From NCBI GenBank assembly GCA_901420285.1, contig CABDVE010000001.1, positions 1,364,001 to 1,428,000 of the forward strand: a stretch of 64,000 nucleotides of DNA, written 5' to 3'. Both the position numbers and the translations under genes were made by a program. The notes beneath the pieces were generated by a model, which saw only the letters and a list, made by a program, of their open reading frames with translations, was not told the DNA's origin and did not search any database. Origin of the DNA: Stutzerimonas stutzeri (GTDB lineage: Bacteria; Pseudomonadota; Gammaproteobacteria; Enterobacterales; Pasteurellaceae). Of the stretch, positions 22,341 to 33,618 are shown one piece after another; position 1 is the stretch's first letter; the number at the start of each line of letters is the position of its first letter.

Positions 22341-23233
22341 ACATTTTCATCACCGGCGGCACAGGACTCATCGGCCAAGCATTAATTCCCGTTCTATTAA
22401 ATCAACAACATCAACTCTCCCTTCTCACGCGTTCGGAGAAAAAAGCCCGTCGGCTTTTCCCGCAAAAAAACTTGCGATTTTTCACTTCGCTTACTGAGCT
22501 TAAAAACCTCGACGAATTCGAGGTGGTAATTAATCTCGCCGGCGAGCCTATTTTTGCCAAAGCTTGGAGCGAGGCGCAAAAAGCGACATTATTTAATAGC
22601 CGAGTAAAATTAACCAAACAAATAGCCTTATTAATTAATGCCGGTCTTAATCCGCCTCGCTTAATTTCCGCTTCAGCGACAGGCATTTACGGTAACGGCG
22701 GCGATCAATTAATGAACGATGAAAATAGCACCGCATTCAACACCTTCAGTGCGCGCCTTTGCCAAGCTTGGGAGAGCGCTGCATTGCAAGCGAAAACGAC
22801 AGTTTGCCTGCTTCGTACCGGTATCGTGCTATCACCCAAAGGTGGCGCTTTAGCTAAAATGTTACCGCTCTATCGTTTAAATTTAGCCGGTCGCTTAGGT
22901 TCCGGCAAACAATATTGGGCTTGGATCGCCTTGGAAGATGCCGTCAATGCGGTGCTATTTTTAATCTCAAATCTCGACTGCAAGGGCATTTATAATTTAA
23001 CGGCGCCGCACCCCGTAACGAATAGCGAGTTCAATCAGGAATTGGCGGCGGCGCTACATCGTTGTGCACCGTTCCCTGTACCGGCATTTGCCTTAAAACT
23101 GGCACTCGGCGAACGCGCCGATATGTTACTTGAAAGTCAAAATGTGTTTCCGAAACGCTTGCTTGAGGCAGGATTTAAATTCCAATATGTAAATTTGAAG
23201 CAATATTTCACCTCGCTTTTCCCCCAAAAATAA
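22337..23233 (+). CDS. yfcH: YfcH-like NAD(P)-dependent sugar epimerase family protein
   Basis: A 298-residue extended SDR of the TIGR01777 family. [20 protein letters not shown] is the GxxGxxG nucleotide-binding start, [10 protein letters not shown] and [13 protein letters not shown] (active-site serine and YxxxK-like tyrosine region) follow, and the C-terminal DUF1731-like part contains [17 protein letters not shown] and [23 protein letters not shown]. The substrate is unknown. Two dispersed motif copies lie inside the gene, encoding NENSTAF (22724) and VNAVLFL (22943). The start overlaps the argR stop by 4 bases, giving translational coupling. Confidence 0.9.
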   Translation: MNIFITGGTGLIGQALIPVLLNQQHQLSLLTRSEKKARRLFPQKNLRFFTSLTELKNLDEFEVVINLAGEPIFAKAWSEAQKATLFNSRVKLTKQIALLINAGLNPPRLISASATGIYGNGGDQLMNDENSTAFNTFSARLCQAWESAALQAKTTVCLLRTGIVLSPKGGALAKMLPLYRLNLAGRLGSGKQYWAWIALEDAVNAVLFLISNLDCKGIYNLTAPHPVTNSEFNQELAAALHRCAPFPVPAFALKLALGERADMLLESQNVFPKRLLEAGFKFQYVNLKQYFTSLFPQK

Positions 23234-23236
23234 TAT

Positions 23237-23276
23237 AAAAAAACGCGCTTTGATGCTCACCAAAGCGCGTTTTTTA
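23237..23276. terminator. Terminator between yfcH and yccA
   Basis: AACGCGCTTTG and CAAAGCGCGTT form an 11-bp stem with an 8-base loop, flanked by A and T runs. It serves yfcH on plus and yccA on minus. Confidence 0.9.
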
Positions 23277-23287
23277 TTAGGTTAAAC

Positions 23288-23953
23288 TTAATCGTTATTG
23301 CTTGAAAAGATGGAAAGTAATCTTAATAAGCTGATGAATAAGTTATAGATTGACACATAAATGCTTACGGTAGCACGAATGTAGTTAGTTTCGCCGCCGT
23401 GAATAATATTACTGGTTTCGTACAAAATCGTCATCGTCGAAAACACTACAAACAATGCACTAATGGCAATGGCTAATGCCGGAATTTGGAAGAAGAAACT
23501 CGCCACCATGCCTAATAGTAACACGATGAAAAGTGCAAACATCGCCGTAGAAAGAAATGACATATCTTTTTGCGTAGTCAACACATAAGCCGAACAAGCG
23601 AAGAACACGATCGCCGTACCGGCAAAGGCCAACATGATTAAATCTTCCATACCGTTCGCCACGTACATATTTAAAATCGGCCCGATGGTGTATCCCATAA
23701 AACCGGTAAAAGCAAACGCAGCTAAAATACCGGCCGGACGATCAGCCAAACGATGGGTAATAAAAAGTAGGCCGTAGAAACCCACTAATAACACAATAAT
23801 GTTCGGATAAGGCAAATTCATCGCCATCGAAATATAAGCGACGACCGCCGAAAATGCCATTGTCAAACCAAGCAAGAAGTACGTGTTACGCAGTACTTTA
23901 TGAGTGCTTAATAAAGATTCGCGGCTTGAATCGACAATAATGCGTGATTGCAT
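23288..23953 (-). CDS. yccA: YccA, FtsH-modulating Bax-inhibitor-1 family membrane protein
   Basis: A 221-residue inner membrane protein with seven hydrophobic segments. It matches E. coli YccA along its length: [56 protein letters not shown], and the C-terminal [28 protein letters not shown] (cut into shorter motifs in the sequence). YccA is a substrate and modulator of the membrane protease FtsH. The gene is single with a shared terminator. Confidence 0.95.
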   Translation of the reverse strand: MQSRIIVDSSRESLLSTHKVLRNTYFLLGLTMAFSAVVAYISMAMNLPYPNIIVLLVGFYGLLFITHRLADRPAGILAAFAFTGFMGYTIGPILNMYVANGMEDLIMLAFAGTAIVFFACSAYVLTTQKDMSFLSTAMFALFIVLLLGMVASFFFQIPALAIAISALFVVFSTMTILYETSNIIHGGETNYIRATVSIYVSIYNLFISLLRLLSIFSSNND

Positions 23954-24113
23954 AAAAGCTCCTTTTCCTATTAGTTAATACGCAGGCTGTAAAGTAAGGG
24001 CGTGCGCCTAGAAAGTCAATGGTAAACAAAAATTTATTTAACTTTAACGAAAAAACAACACGCATAAACGCCAAACAAATTTTATTTTCTGTTTTTATGT
24101 GTATACGATTAAA

Positions 24114-24131
24114 TCCAATGCGGTGCTATTT
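24114..24131. repeat. Dispersed motif, single copy
   Basis: TCCAATGCGGTGCTATTT in the 262-base gap between yccA and the lipoprotein gene. No other element is obvious there. Confidence 0.85.
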
Positions 24132-24215
24132 CGGCACGTCGATTTTTACATATAAATCAATGCAATAAATTTCATCGCATCGATTAGTGCCAATCGCACA
24201 TTCCCATGCTCATTT

Positions 24216-24902
24216 TTACCAACAAAATCGTTCATTCACAAAGTTTTCTGAGCGTTCTTTTTGCCATGTCGATTTATTTTCCGGATTGGCGAAAAATGCA
24301 TCTTGTTCTTGTAAACGCGCTTTTAATTTGGCTTCTGCATCTTTCAATGCAGTGCGACGATCGGCAAATTTCGATGGCAATGCTTTTATAAAGAGAATTT
24401 CGTAAGGATGGTCAATCGTCCAATTCAGTGCATTTTCGGCTGCTTTGCGTTGTTTGGTTAAATCGCAGAACGCATACGGATTGATAAACTGCCCCACTAT
24501 TTGAGCAAATCCCGTATTATCATCCACCGTGCGTTTAGGTAAATCCAGCACGTAAAGTGCCGTAATAAGGCGATTTTGCCCGCGATAATACCAATCTACT
24601 GCCTCATCGCGTTGACCGAAATCATAAGCGCGTGCGGCAAGCGTGAACATCGTCATTGGTGAAATTCGCGCTGGATTTTCTTCCGCAAATTTGGCTGCAT
24701 TTTCATAGCCTCTGAGACTATTTTCGCGCAGCATCGGATCAATTTTGTTATGCACAAACACATTCTCCGCTTTGCCTTTTTGTGCGGAATAATAAGGTTT
24801 CACATAAATATCAATGGATTTCACCGGCGCTTTACTGATAGAACTACAAGCATTCAAACAAAGTGCGGTTAAAATCAACGAAGTTTTTATCAATACTTTC
24901 AT
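24216..24902 (-). CDS. Uncharacterised lipoprotein
   Basis: I chose the ATG at 24902 because the product then begins with a lipoprotein signal, MKVLIKTSLILTALCLNAC, with the lipidated cysteine at about residue 19; the longer reading overlaps yfaE. The mature 210 residues have RAYDFGQRDEAVDWYYRGQNRLITALY, similar to Sel1/TPR-like helical repeats, and a Lys/Glu-rich C-terminal helix. Serine after the cysteine suggests outer-membrane sorting. I do not recognise a named family. It is divergent from yfaE with a 45-base gap. Confidence 0.8.
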   Translation of the reverse strand: MKVLIKTSLILTALCLNACSSISKAPVKSIDIYVKPYYSAQKGKAENVFVHNKIDPMLRENSLRGYENAAKFAEENPARISPMTMFTLAARAYDFGQRDEAVDWYYRGQNRLITALYVLDLPKRTVDDNTGFAQIVGQFINPYAFCDLTKQRKAAENALNWTIDHPYEILFIKALPSKFADRRTALKDAEAKLKARLQEQDAFFANPENKSTWQKERSENFVNERFCW

Positions 24903-24947
24903 CTTTTCTCTATATAATGGCGCGACAAATTTGCCCGTTATCCAATC

Positions 24948-26651
<1,704 letters not shown>

Positions 26652-26661
<10 letters not shown>

Positions 26662-27152
26662 ATTCGCACAATAAATACCACAAATAGCGCGTAAACCGCA
26701 GCCAATACGTCATCCAGCATAATGCCGAAACCGCTTTCTAATTTTTCATCGAAATAGCGAATCGGGAAAGGTTTTAAAATATCAAAAAAGCGAAACAGCA
26801 CAAACGCCGTCAAAACCCATTGCCACGATAAATTCGGCACAGCGGCGAGCACGATAAACATACCGACAAATTCGTCCCAAACGATGGAACCATGATCGTG
26901 CACGCCCATATCGTTGGCAGTTTTTTGACAAAGGTAACAGCCTAAAACGAAGCAAAGCACAGTCAAAATCAAAAAGCTTTTCATACCGAGCAACATTAAT
27001 AACGCCACGCCAATAAAAGTGCCGGCAAGGCTGCCCCAAGTGCCGGGCGCGGGATGGATTAAACCCGAGCCAAATCCCAACGCAAGCAAATGTACGGGAT
27101 TGGTTAAAGAAAGCCGTTTTAACGGATTTCCCGAAGTGATTCGATTATTCAT
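26652..27152 (-). CDS. pgpA: Phosphatidylglycerophosphatase A
   Basis: PgpA dephosphorylates phosphatidylglycerophosphate in the inner membrane. I chose ATG 27152 (MNNRITSGNPLKRLSL), 166 residues, because AAGGA lies 8 bases upstream and longer starts run deep into thiL. GFGSGLIHPAPGTWGSLAG and DEFVGMFIVL are the signature and metal-binding motifs, and the C-terminus has FDILKPFPIRYFDEKL and MLDDVLAAVYA. Three or four membrane helices are visible. It overlaps the end of thiL by 8 bases, the standard thiL-pgpA arrangement. Confidence 0.95.
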
Positions 27153-28152
27153 AATGTTCATCCTTAAAATGATCAAAACCCGACATGGGTGCCAATTGCA
27201 CCGCTTCGCCATGACGCAGAAAATTCGGTGCAAACCAACCGCGTGTTTGTGCCGTAACGATTCGGCCAATGCAAGCGCAAGGCAGCTTTAAATTTTTTAG
27301 CGCCAGCTCCAATTTTTCTTTATTTTCCACCGGCACGGTGAAACACAGTTCGTAATCTTCGCCACCGCTTAAGGCAAAGCGTTCCGCTTGGTCGCGAGAG
27401 AAAAGCCGTAATATCGAAGAAGAAAGCGGCAGGGCGGCAAGTTCAATTTCAGCACCGCATTGACTGCGTTTTAGAATATGTCCGAGATCGGAAAGCAAGC
27501 CGTCAGACAAATCAATCGCCGCATTGGCGATGCCGACTAAAGCACGTCCTAGCGCTACGCGCGGTGTTGGGCGAAAATGGCGATGAAGCAAAAATTCTCG
27601 GTCAATATCAAGTGCGTTTTTGCCCTTCAATTCGCCCGCTAAAATCAGCTGCAAACCGGCGGCGCTGTCGCCTAATGTGCCGGAAACATAAATTAAATCT
27701 CCCGCTTTTGCTTGATGACGGCAAAGCGCTTTGCCCTTTTCTACAAAGCCTTGCGCAGTAATGGTAATAGCGCGCGTGCCTTTGGTGGTGTCGCCGCCAA
27801 TTAATGTGACGTTGTAATCGCGTAACGTATTTATCAAACTTTGACTAAATGCAGAAAGCCATTCTTCATTTATTTTCGGCAAAGTTAAAGCAAGGGAAAT
27901 CCATTTAGGTTGCGCGCCCATGGCGGCCAAATCGCTTAAATTCGTTGCAATTGCTTTATAGGCTAAATCTTCGGCAGAAATATCGGGAAGAAAATGCGTA
28001 TTTTCCGTCATAGTATCGGTGGTAATCGCCAATTGGCAATCAGGCGGAATAGAAACCAATGCGCAATCATCACCGATGGATAATTGTACAAAATCATCAG
28101 CATTATTTTGCGGCCGTTCAAAATAACGTTTGATTAAATCAAATTCACCCAT
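27145..28152 (-). CDS. thiL: Thiamine-monophosphate kinase
   Basis: ThiL phosphorylates thiamine monophosphate to the active diphosphate. I chose ATG 28152 (MGEFDLIKRYF), 335 residues, which places GGAGA 7 bases upstream; an ATG two codons earlier is too close to it. GEFDLIKRYF, IGDDCALV, TTDTMTENTHF, the kinase motif AIDLSDGLLSDLGHIL and SGGEDYELCFTVP are all present. A dispersed motif (CAGCACCGCATTGA) lies inside at 27451. It is part of the ribH-nusB-thiL-pgpA cluster. Confidence 0.97.
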   Translation of the reverse strand: MGEFDLIKRYFERPQNNADDFVQLSIGDDCALVSIPPDCQLAITTDTMTENTHFLPDISAEDLAYKAIATNLSDLAAMGAQPKWISLALTLPKINEEWLSAFSQSLINTLRDYNVTLIGGDTTKGTRAITITAQGFVEKGKALCRHQAKAGDLIYVSGTLGDSAAGLQLILAGELKGKNALDIDREFLLHRHFRPTPRVALGRALVGIANAAIDLSDGLLSDLGHILKRSQCGAEIELAALPLSSSILRLFSRDQAERFALSGGEDYELCFTVPVENKEKLELALKNLKLPCACIGRIVTAQTRGWFAPNFLRHGEAVQLAPMSGFDHFKDEHYE

Positions 28153-28230
28153 TACCATTTCTCCGTTTTCTTACCGCCAGAAACGAAAAGGCACGCGTAA
28201 AAACGCGCGCCATTTTTCAAATTAAAGGAA

Positions 28231-28668
28231 CTATTTACGCCCTAATGCCGGCGCAATTTTGTCTAATACGCCGTTGATATATTTATGGCTTTCATCGGCA
28301 CCGAATACTTTCGCCACTTCAATGGCTTCGTTAATCACCACCTTGTACGGTACGTCCGATTCAAAACGTAATTCGTACACCGCTAAACGCAAAATTGCTT
28401 TTTCAATCGGATCAAGTTCGTCAAAAGCGCGGTCGATATAAGGCGAAATGGCAAAATCCACGGTTTCGATATTTTCCACCGTTTGACGGAATAATTTACG
28501 AAAATAAGGCTTATCTACGCCTTCAAGATCTTGATCCAGTACGAATGCAAGCTCTACTTGTTCTGCCGTATTGCCGGAAAGCGCCCAAGAATATAAGGCT
28601 TGTACCGCGCACTCACGAGCGCGACGACGGGTGGAAGGCTTTTTCACTTGTTTTTGTTGCTCAGTCAT
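28231..28668 (-). CDS. nusB: Transcription antitermination factor NusB
   Basis: NusB with S10 binds boxA of rRNA transcripts and prevents premature termination. The all-helical 145-residue protein has [20 protein letters not shown] (arginine-rich RNA-binding start) and [34 protein letters not shown] and [11 protein letters not shown]. It starts 2 bases after ribH and 78 bases before thiL, in the conserved riboflavin-NusB-thiamine order. Confidence 0.98.
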   Translation of the reverse strand: MTEQQKQVKKPSTRRRARECAVQALYSWALSGNTAEQVELAFVLDQDLEGVDKPYFRKLFRQTVENIETVDFAISPYIDRAFDELDPIEKAILRLAVYELRFESDVPYKVVINEAIEVAKVFGADESHKYINGVLDKIAPALGRK

Positions 28669-28670
28669 AG

Positions 28671-29144
28671 TTATGCCGCGTCGATTTGTTGTAAAAGATT
28701 CACCATTTCAAGGGCGGTTAATGCGGCTTCTGCGCCTTTATTACCCGCTTTGGTGCCGGCGCGTTCAATGGCTTGTTCGATATTTTCGGTGGTTAATACA
28801 CCGAACGCTACCGGAATTTCCGCTTCCATCGCCACCTTGCCTAAACCGCTGCTGGCTTCACCCGCCACATATTCAAAGTGTGCAGTACCTCCGCGAATGA
28901 CCGTGCCTAAGGCCACGATGGCATCGAATTTTTTGCTCTCCGCCAAACGACGCGCCACTAACGGCAATTCATAAGCGCCCGGTGCGCGCACCACCGTGAT
29001 ATTTTCCTGTTTCACTTGACCAAGACGTTTTAACGCATCAATCGCACCTTCTAATAAACTTTCGTTGATAAAGCTGTTGAAACGGGCAATTGCAATTGCA
29101 ATTTTTGCATTTGGTGCGGCGACCGCGCCTTCTAAAACTTTCAT
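28671..29144 (-). CDS. ribH: 6,7-dimethyl-8-ribityllumazine synthase
   Basis: RibH makes the lumazine precursor of riboflavin and forms capsid-like or pentameric shells. I set ATG 29144 ([18 protein letters not shown]), 157 residues, with AGGAAAAA upstream. [29 protein letters not shown]-like [34 protein letters not shown] with the catalytic His, and [24 protein letters not shown] are hallmark motifs. The gene heads the nusB-thiL-pgpA cluster. Confidence 0.98.
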   Translation of the reverse strand: MKVLEGAVAAPNAKIAIAIARFNSFINESLLEGAIDALKRLGQVKQENITVVRAPGAYELPLVARRLAESKKFDAIVALGTVIRGGTAHFEYVAGEASSGLGKVAMEAEIPVAFGVLTTENIEQAIERAGTKAGNKGAEAALTALEMVNLLQQIDAA

Positions 29145-29244
29145 ATTTTTTCCTGTTAAATTCACGCTAATAAATCGGGGCGGATTCTAGCACAAAATTT
29201 GTCGCCAATCAGCATTTATCTCTCAAGAGGCGCTTCAAACGGGC

Positions 29245-29288
29245 TTTCAATGCGGTGCTATTTTGGAACTTCAATGCGGTGCTATTTT
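29245..29288. repeat. Two direct copies of the dispersed motif
   Basis: TTTCAATGCGGTGCTATTTT at 29245-29264 and TTCAATGCGGTGCTATTTT at 29270-29288 lie in tandem with a 5-base gap between ribH and the YcgN-like gene. Confidence 0.9.
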
Positions 29289-29294
29289 AAAAGC

Positions 29295-29729
29295 TCAACA
29301 TGCATCGATAACAAATTCAAACCAATCAATCACGTCTTTTTCATGCACGCCGTCGGCAATCAATATCCCGGCGTTTTTCACTGAATTAGGATCGCCCGAA
29401 ATCAACGGATGCCAATGCGGTAGCGGTTTGCCTTCATAAATCAAACGATAGGCGCAAGTTTGCGGCAACCAATGAAAATCCGGCAGATTCTTTTTGGTCA
29501 GCTTAGTGCAATCCGTTTCGAGCTTAAAGCGCTCGGGATAATTACCGCATTTGCCGGTTTTCACATCCAACAAATTGCAGGCGATGCGCGTGTAATACAG
29601 TTTTTGCCGCTTGCCGTGCCCTTGAATGTATTTGCGGTAACAACATTTGCCGCAACCGTCACAAAGCGCTTCCCATTCGGCTTCGTTCATTTCAAGTAAG
29701 GATTTGGTCTGCCAAAAATGATTTTGCAT
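29295..29729 (-). CDS. YcgN-like UPF0260 cysteine-cluster protein
   Basis: A 144-residue cytosolic protein with the UPF0260/CxxCxxCC-type arrangement: LCDGCGKCCYRKYI near the N-terminus, ACNLLDVKTGKCGNYPERF, CTKLT and TCAYR further on. These look like metal-binding cysteines; the function of the family is unknown. I chose ATG 29729 over a GTG twelve bases upstream, which overlaps the previous gene. The next gene upstream ends 6 bases before the start, so both are likely in one transcript. Confidence 0.85.
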   Translation of the reverse strand: MQNHFWQTKSLLEMNEAEWEALCDGCGKCCYRKYIQGHGKRQKLYYTRIACNLLDVKTGKCGNYPERFKLETDCTKLTKKNLPDFHWLPQTCAYRLIYEGKPLPHWHPLISGDPNSVKNAGILIADGVHEKDVIDWFEFVIDAC

Positions 29730-29734
29730 TGTTT

Positions 29735-30352
29735 TTACCACGAAGAACGGCCGAAATCCGTGATTTCCAGCCCCAATTGTTGTTCCAATTCGTTAATTTT
29801 ATCGCGCAACTGTTCCCGTTGTTCAATGGCGTAAGGACGCATTTTAGAATCAGCTTGCTCGGTATCACCTAAAGCCTTTAATCGCTCACGGAGACGTTTT
29901 AAACGATAAAAATCCGCTTCGTGTTCACGTTCGAAAACCACCCGTTGCCGCCCGCGTTGATATTCGGCTTCCAAGCCCGCCGCATTCGAGCAAATTCGAT
30001 AATTCATCGGCAAACCGTCGTAACCCAAACGATAAAATGTGTTATTCGCACAATACCCGTTACGATAACCACGCTCAAAGGCCGCCTGATCAACTTTCCG
30101 ATATTCGCCGCAACGTCGCGTATAATAGTCGATGCCGTCCTTTGCCGTTTCACGTCCGTCCGCACCGTACAAATAACCGGCGTGATACCAATCCTGACCA
30201 ACCCGCGTGCAATATTCCTCCGTCGATTCGCCGACTACGGATTCCAACATCGCCATCGGTAGCGTAATCGGCAAGGTGACAATCGCCCACAACGTTTCGC
30301 AGCCCGCTAATCCGAAACAGGCTAGTAGCCCGAAGAATTTGAATTTTTTCAT
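29735..30352 (-). CDS. DUF2799-like lipoprotein
   Basis: A 205-residue protein with a lipoprotein signal, KKFKFFGLLACFGLAGCETL, lipidated at Cys18. The mature part contains the repeated Tyr/Gly/Cys pattern of DUF2799 lipoproteins (EEYCTRVGQDWYHAGYLYGADG, AAFERGYRNGYCANNTFYRLGYDG, split here) and ends with a charged coiled coil (LRERLKALGD...LRDKINELEQQLG). It probably sits in the outer membrane and its role is unknown. It precedes the YcgN-like gene by only a few bases. Confidence 0.85.
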   Translation of the reverse strand: MKKFKFFGLLACFGLAGCETLWAIVTLPITLPMAMLESVVGESTEEYCTRVGQDWYHAGYLYGADGRETAKDGIDYYTRRCGEYRKVDQAAFERGYRNGYCANNTFYRLGYDGLPMNYRICSNAAGLEAEYQRGRQRVVFEREHEADFYRLKRLRERLKALGDTEQADSKMRPYAIEQREQLRDKINELEQQLGLEITDFGRSSW

Positions 30353-30444
30353 CTTATTTTTCTTTGTGTAAAAGTAAGGAAGATTAACAAATTTGCCAAT
30401 CTTCCTCCTATATCTATCGCTATATTTAAAATGCGGACTTCAAT

Positions 30445-30460
30445 AATAGCACCGCATTGA
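30445..30460. repeat. Dispersed motif, single copy
   Basis: AATAGCACCGCATTGA between glnS and the DUF2799-like lipoprotein gene. Confidence 0.85.
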
Positions 30461-30482
30461 CTTAGCTAAGATGCGTATTGCA

Positions 30483-32156
30483 CTAAAAGCCTTCTTTCAA
30501 ACTCACCGTCAGGTTAAATACCAAATGTTCAGGACGGCTGTCTTTGCTGTCAGCGCAGAAGTAGCCTTCGCGTTCGAATTGGTAGCCTTTTTCAGCGATC
30601 GCGTTACCAAGGCTTTGCTCTACGAAGCCATGTTTAACCACTAAAGAAGTGGGATTTAACACACTTTCAATGTTTTCTTCTGCACCCGGATTTGGCACGG
30701 TGAAAAGGCGTTCATATAAACGGAATTCCGCCGGGTGATTGTGTGCGGCGGAAACCCAGTGAATCACGCCTTTTACTTTGCGACCGTCCGCCGGATTTTT
30801 GCCCAAGGTTTCCGGATCGTAAGTACAGAAAATCGTAGTGATTTCTCCGTTAGCATCTTTTTCTACGCGTTCCGCTTTAATCACGTAAGCGTTGCGCAAA
30901 CGCACTTCTTTACCCAACACCAAGCGTTTGTATTGTTTATTCGCTTCTTCGCGGAAATCTGCACGATCAATGTAAATTTCTTTACTGAACGGCAATTGGC
31001 GCTCCCCTAATTCCGGACGATTCGGATGATTCGGCGCGGTCAATATTTCTTCACCATTAAAGTTTTCAATCACCACCTTGACAGGATCGATAACCGCCAT
31101 CGCGCGCGGGGCATTTTGGTTTAAATCGTCGCGAATGCAAGATTCCAACGCGCTGTATTCCACCACGTTATCTTGTTTGGTCACGCCGATACGGCGACAG
31201 AATTCACGAATTGATGCGGGCGTATAGCCGCGACGACGCAAACCGGAAATAGTCGGCATACGCGGATCGTTCCAGCCGTCCACAATGCCTTCATTGACTA
31301 ATTTTAATAACTTACGTTTAGAGGTTAAGGTGCCTTCTAAATTCAAACGGGAAAATTCATATTGGTGCGGCAACGGGCGTTCAATACTGATATTTTCCAA
31401 CACCCAGTCGTATAAACGGCGGTTATCTTGGAATTCCAAGGTACACAATGAATGTGTAATACGTTCCAGAGCGTCGGAAATACAGTGGGTGAAATCGTAC
31501 ATTGGATAGATGCACCATTTGTCGCCCGTTTGGTGGTGGCTGGCGAACTTAATGCGATAAAGCACCGGATCGCGCATTACCATAAACGGTGACGCCATAT
31601 CAATTTTGGCACGCAGGCTGGCTTTTCCCTCGGCAATTTCACCGTTTTTCATTTTTTCAAATAACGCCAGATTTTCTTCTACACTGCGATCACGATAGGG
31701 GCTGTTTTTTCCCGGCTCGGTTAAAGTTCCGCGATATTCACGCATTTCTTCCGGCGAAAGTTCATCCACATACGCTAAGCCTTTTTTGATAAGCTCAATA
31801 GCGTAATTGTAAAGTGCGTCAAAATAATCGGAAGCGTAATGCACCTCGCCTGCCCAATGGAAACCAAGCCATTCCACATCAGCTTTGATGGAATCCACAT
31901 ATTCCACATCTTCTTTCACCGGATTGGTGTCGTCAAAACGCAGATTACACAAGCCTTGATATTCTTTTGCTAAACCGAAGTTTAAACAGATGGATTTGGC
32001 GTGACCGATGTGCAAATAGCCGTTTGGCTCAGGCGGGAAACGGGTGTGAACGCTTTGGTGTTTACCGGAAGCTAAATCTTCATCAATAATTTGGGTAATA
32101 AAATTGTGCGGACGGGCATTTTCCGAAAGGTCTAAAGTGTGTTCTGTGTTACTCAT
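30483..32156 (-). CDS. glnS: Glutaminyl-tRNA synthetase
   Basis: GlnS charges tRNA-Gln. I chose ATG 32156 ([19 protein letters not shown]), 557 residues, close to the E. coli enzyme (554); the longer reading adds 24 unrelated residues. [20 protein letters not shown] holds the HIGH motif (about residues 33-52), [19 protein letters not shown] follows, and the KMSKS equivalent reads LTSKRKL (about 270). The C-terminal anticodon-binding barrels are present. The gene stands alone, divergent from macA. Confidence 0.98.
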   Translation of the reverse strand: MSNTEHTLDLSENARPHNFITQIIDEDLASGKHQSVHTRFPPEPNGYLHIGHAKSICLNFGLAKEYQGLCNLRFDDTNPVKEDVEYVDSIKADVEWLGFHWAGEVHYASDYFDALYNYAIELIKKGLAYVDELSPEEMREYRGTLTEPGKNSPYRDRSVEENLALFEKMKNGEIAEGKASLRAKIDMASPFMVMRDPVLYRIKFASHHQTGDKWCIYPMYDFTHCISDALERITHSLCTLEFQDNRRLYDWVLENISIERPLPHQYEFSRLNLEGTLTSKRKLLKLVNEGIVDGWNDPRMPTISGLRRRGYTPASIREFCRRIGVTKQDNVVEYSALESCIRDDLNQNAPRAMAVIDPVKVVIENFNGEEILTAPNHPNRPELGERQLPFSKEIYIDRADFREEANKQYKRLVLGKEVRLRNAYVIKAERVEKDANGEITTIFCTYDPETLGKNPADGRKVKGVIHWVSAAHNHPAEFRLYERLFTVPNPGAEENIESVLNPTSLVVKHGFVEQSLGNAIAEKGYQFEREGYFCADSKDSRPEHLVFNLTVSLKEGF

Positions 32157-32387
32157 AATCTTCTCAATTACCGGATAAAATATTCGCGCTATTCTATACG
32201 AAAAGCCGTGTTTTGTGAAACCTCGCATTTTTCGAGCGCAGCTGTGGTGCTAATTCGCCATTCATTCTTTTACGTCCTCTTTCTTATTGCCATTACCGTT
32301 AGATAAACCAAACTTTTTAGCAAAATTTTGTCTAAGCGCAAGATTTTTCGTGCAAAAAACCGATGAATCATTAAAATATCACCTCCC

Positions 32388-32403
32388 ATGAACAAATGTT
32401 CAT
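32388..32403. promoter_or_regulatory. Palindromic operator candidate upstream of macA
   Basis: ATGAACAAATGTTCAT is a 16-bp perfect palindrome (ATGAAC-AAAT-GTTCAT) 17 bases before the macA start, overlapping the likely 5' end of the transcript. Such sites suit TetR-type repressors that commonly control efflux operons. No regulator gene is adjacent. Confidence 0.45.
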
Positions 32404-32419
32404 TTTAAAACGGATCACC

Positions 32420-33601
32420 ATGAAAAAAATTATTGTTATTCCCGTAATTTTAATTTTAGGCACTCTCGCCTACTCTTTTTTAATCGGCAACCAGACCGAA
32501 CAAACCCGCTATTTAACCGAGTCCGTCACGCGCGGCAATATCGAAAAAACCGTAGTGGCCTCCGGTTCCATCAGCAGTGTCAATGAGGTGGATGTAGGCG
32601 CACAAGTATCCGGTAAAATCACCAAACTGTATGTCGCGCTTGGGCAAGACATCAAAAAAGGCGAGCTTATCGCAGATATTGATTCCACTACTCAGCTCAA
32701 TAACCTCAACACCAAAAAAGCGGCGCTCGCGAGCTATCAGGCGCAATTAAAGGCAAAAGAAACCGCGCTTTCCGTGGCACAATCGGCGTATTCCCGTTAT
32801 ACCGAGCTTTACGCCAAAAAAGCCGCTTCGCTTGATGACTTCAATAATGCCAAAAACAATTTTGATGCGGCACAAGCCGAAACGAACGCATTAAAAGAAT
32901 CCATTAAACAAGCAGAAATTGAAGTCAGCACCGCTGAAACCAACTTGGGCTACACTAAAATCACTTCGCCCATCGATGGCACCATTATTTCCACCCCGAT
33001 TGCCGAAGGGCAAACCGTCAATTCCGTCCAAACCGCACCGACCATTGTGAAAGTGGCGGATTTAAGCAAAATGCGCGTCAAACCGGAAATTTCTGAAGGC
33101 GACATCACCAAAGTAAAAGCAGGGCAAGCGGTGCGTTTTACCATATTGTCCGATCCAAACACCCATTACGAAAGCGTAATTTCGTCGGTTGATCCGGCCA
33201 CCACCACGAAAAGCGATAATTCATCAAGTTCCTCGTCAAGTAGTTCAAGCAGCGCTTCAAGTAGCACCAGTGCGGTTTATTACTACGCCAATTTAATCGT
33301 GGACAATCCCGATCGCACTTTACGCATCGGAATGACCACGGAAAACAATATTAAAATTGCCGATGCACAAAACGTATTATTGGTACCCAATATGGCGATT
33401 CGAAAGAAAGACGGCAAAACCTTCGTCAATCTGTTGAATGGCAACAATCAGCCGGAACCGCGCGAAGTGGAAGTCGGCGTGCAAAACGATTTCCAAGCAG
33501 AAATCAAACGCGGTTTGAGCGAAGGTGACCAAGTCATTGTGTCTCAAGTAGCGGCCGGCGAAAAAGTGGGCAACAACGGCCGCGGGCCGAGAATATTCTA
33601 A
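32420..33601 (+). CDS. macA: MacA-like periplasmic adaptor of a tripartite exporter
   Basis: A 393-residue membrane-fusion protein that links the MacB ABC transporter to an outer membrane channel. I set the start at 32420 (MKKIIVIPVILILGTLAYSFL), which gives an N-terminal membrane anchor. The lipoyl/biotinyl halves (SGSISSVNEVDVGAQVSGKI and GYTKITSPIDGTIISTPIAEGQTV) flank a helical hairpin (about residues 95-170). An unusual serine-only run of about 20 residues (near 270-290) interrupts the beta-barrel part before YYYANLIVDNPDRTLRIGMT. macB follows 17 bases later. Confidence 0.94.
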   Translation: MKKIIVIPVILILGTLAYSFLIGNQTEQTRYLTESVTRGNIEKTVVASGSISSVNEVDVGAQVSGKITKLYVALGQDIKKGELIADIDSTTQLNNLNTKKAALASYQAQLKAKETALSVAQSAYSRYTELYAKKAASLDDFNNAKNNFDAAQAETNALKESIKQAEIEVSTAETNLGYTKITSPIDGTIISTPIAEGQTVNSVQTAPTIVKVADLSKMRVKPEISEGDITKVKAGQAVRFTILSDPNTHYESVISSVDPATTTKSDNSSSSSSSSSSSASSSTSAVYYYANLIVDNPDRTLRIGMTTENNIKIADAQNVLLVPNMAIRKKDGKTFVNLLNGNNQPEPREVEVGVQNDFQAEIKRGLSEGDQVIVSQVAAGEKVGNNGRGPRIF

Positions 33602-33618
33602 AACGCGGTAGAAAATCC

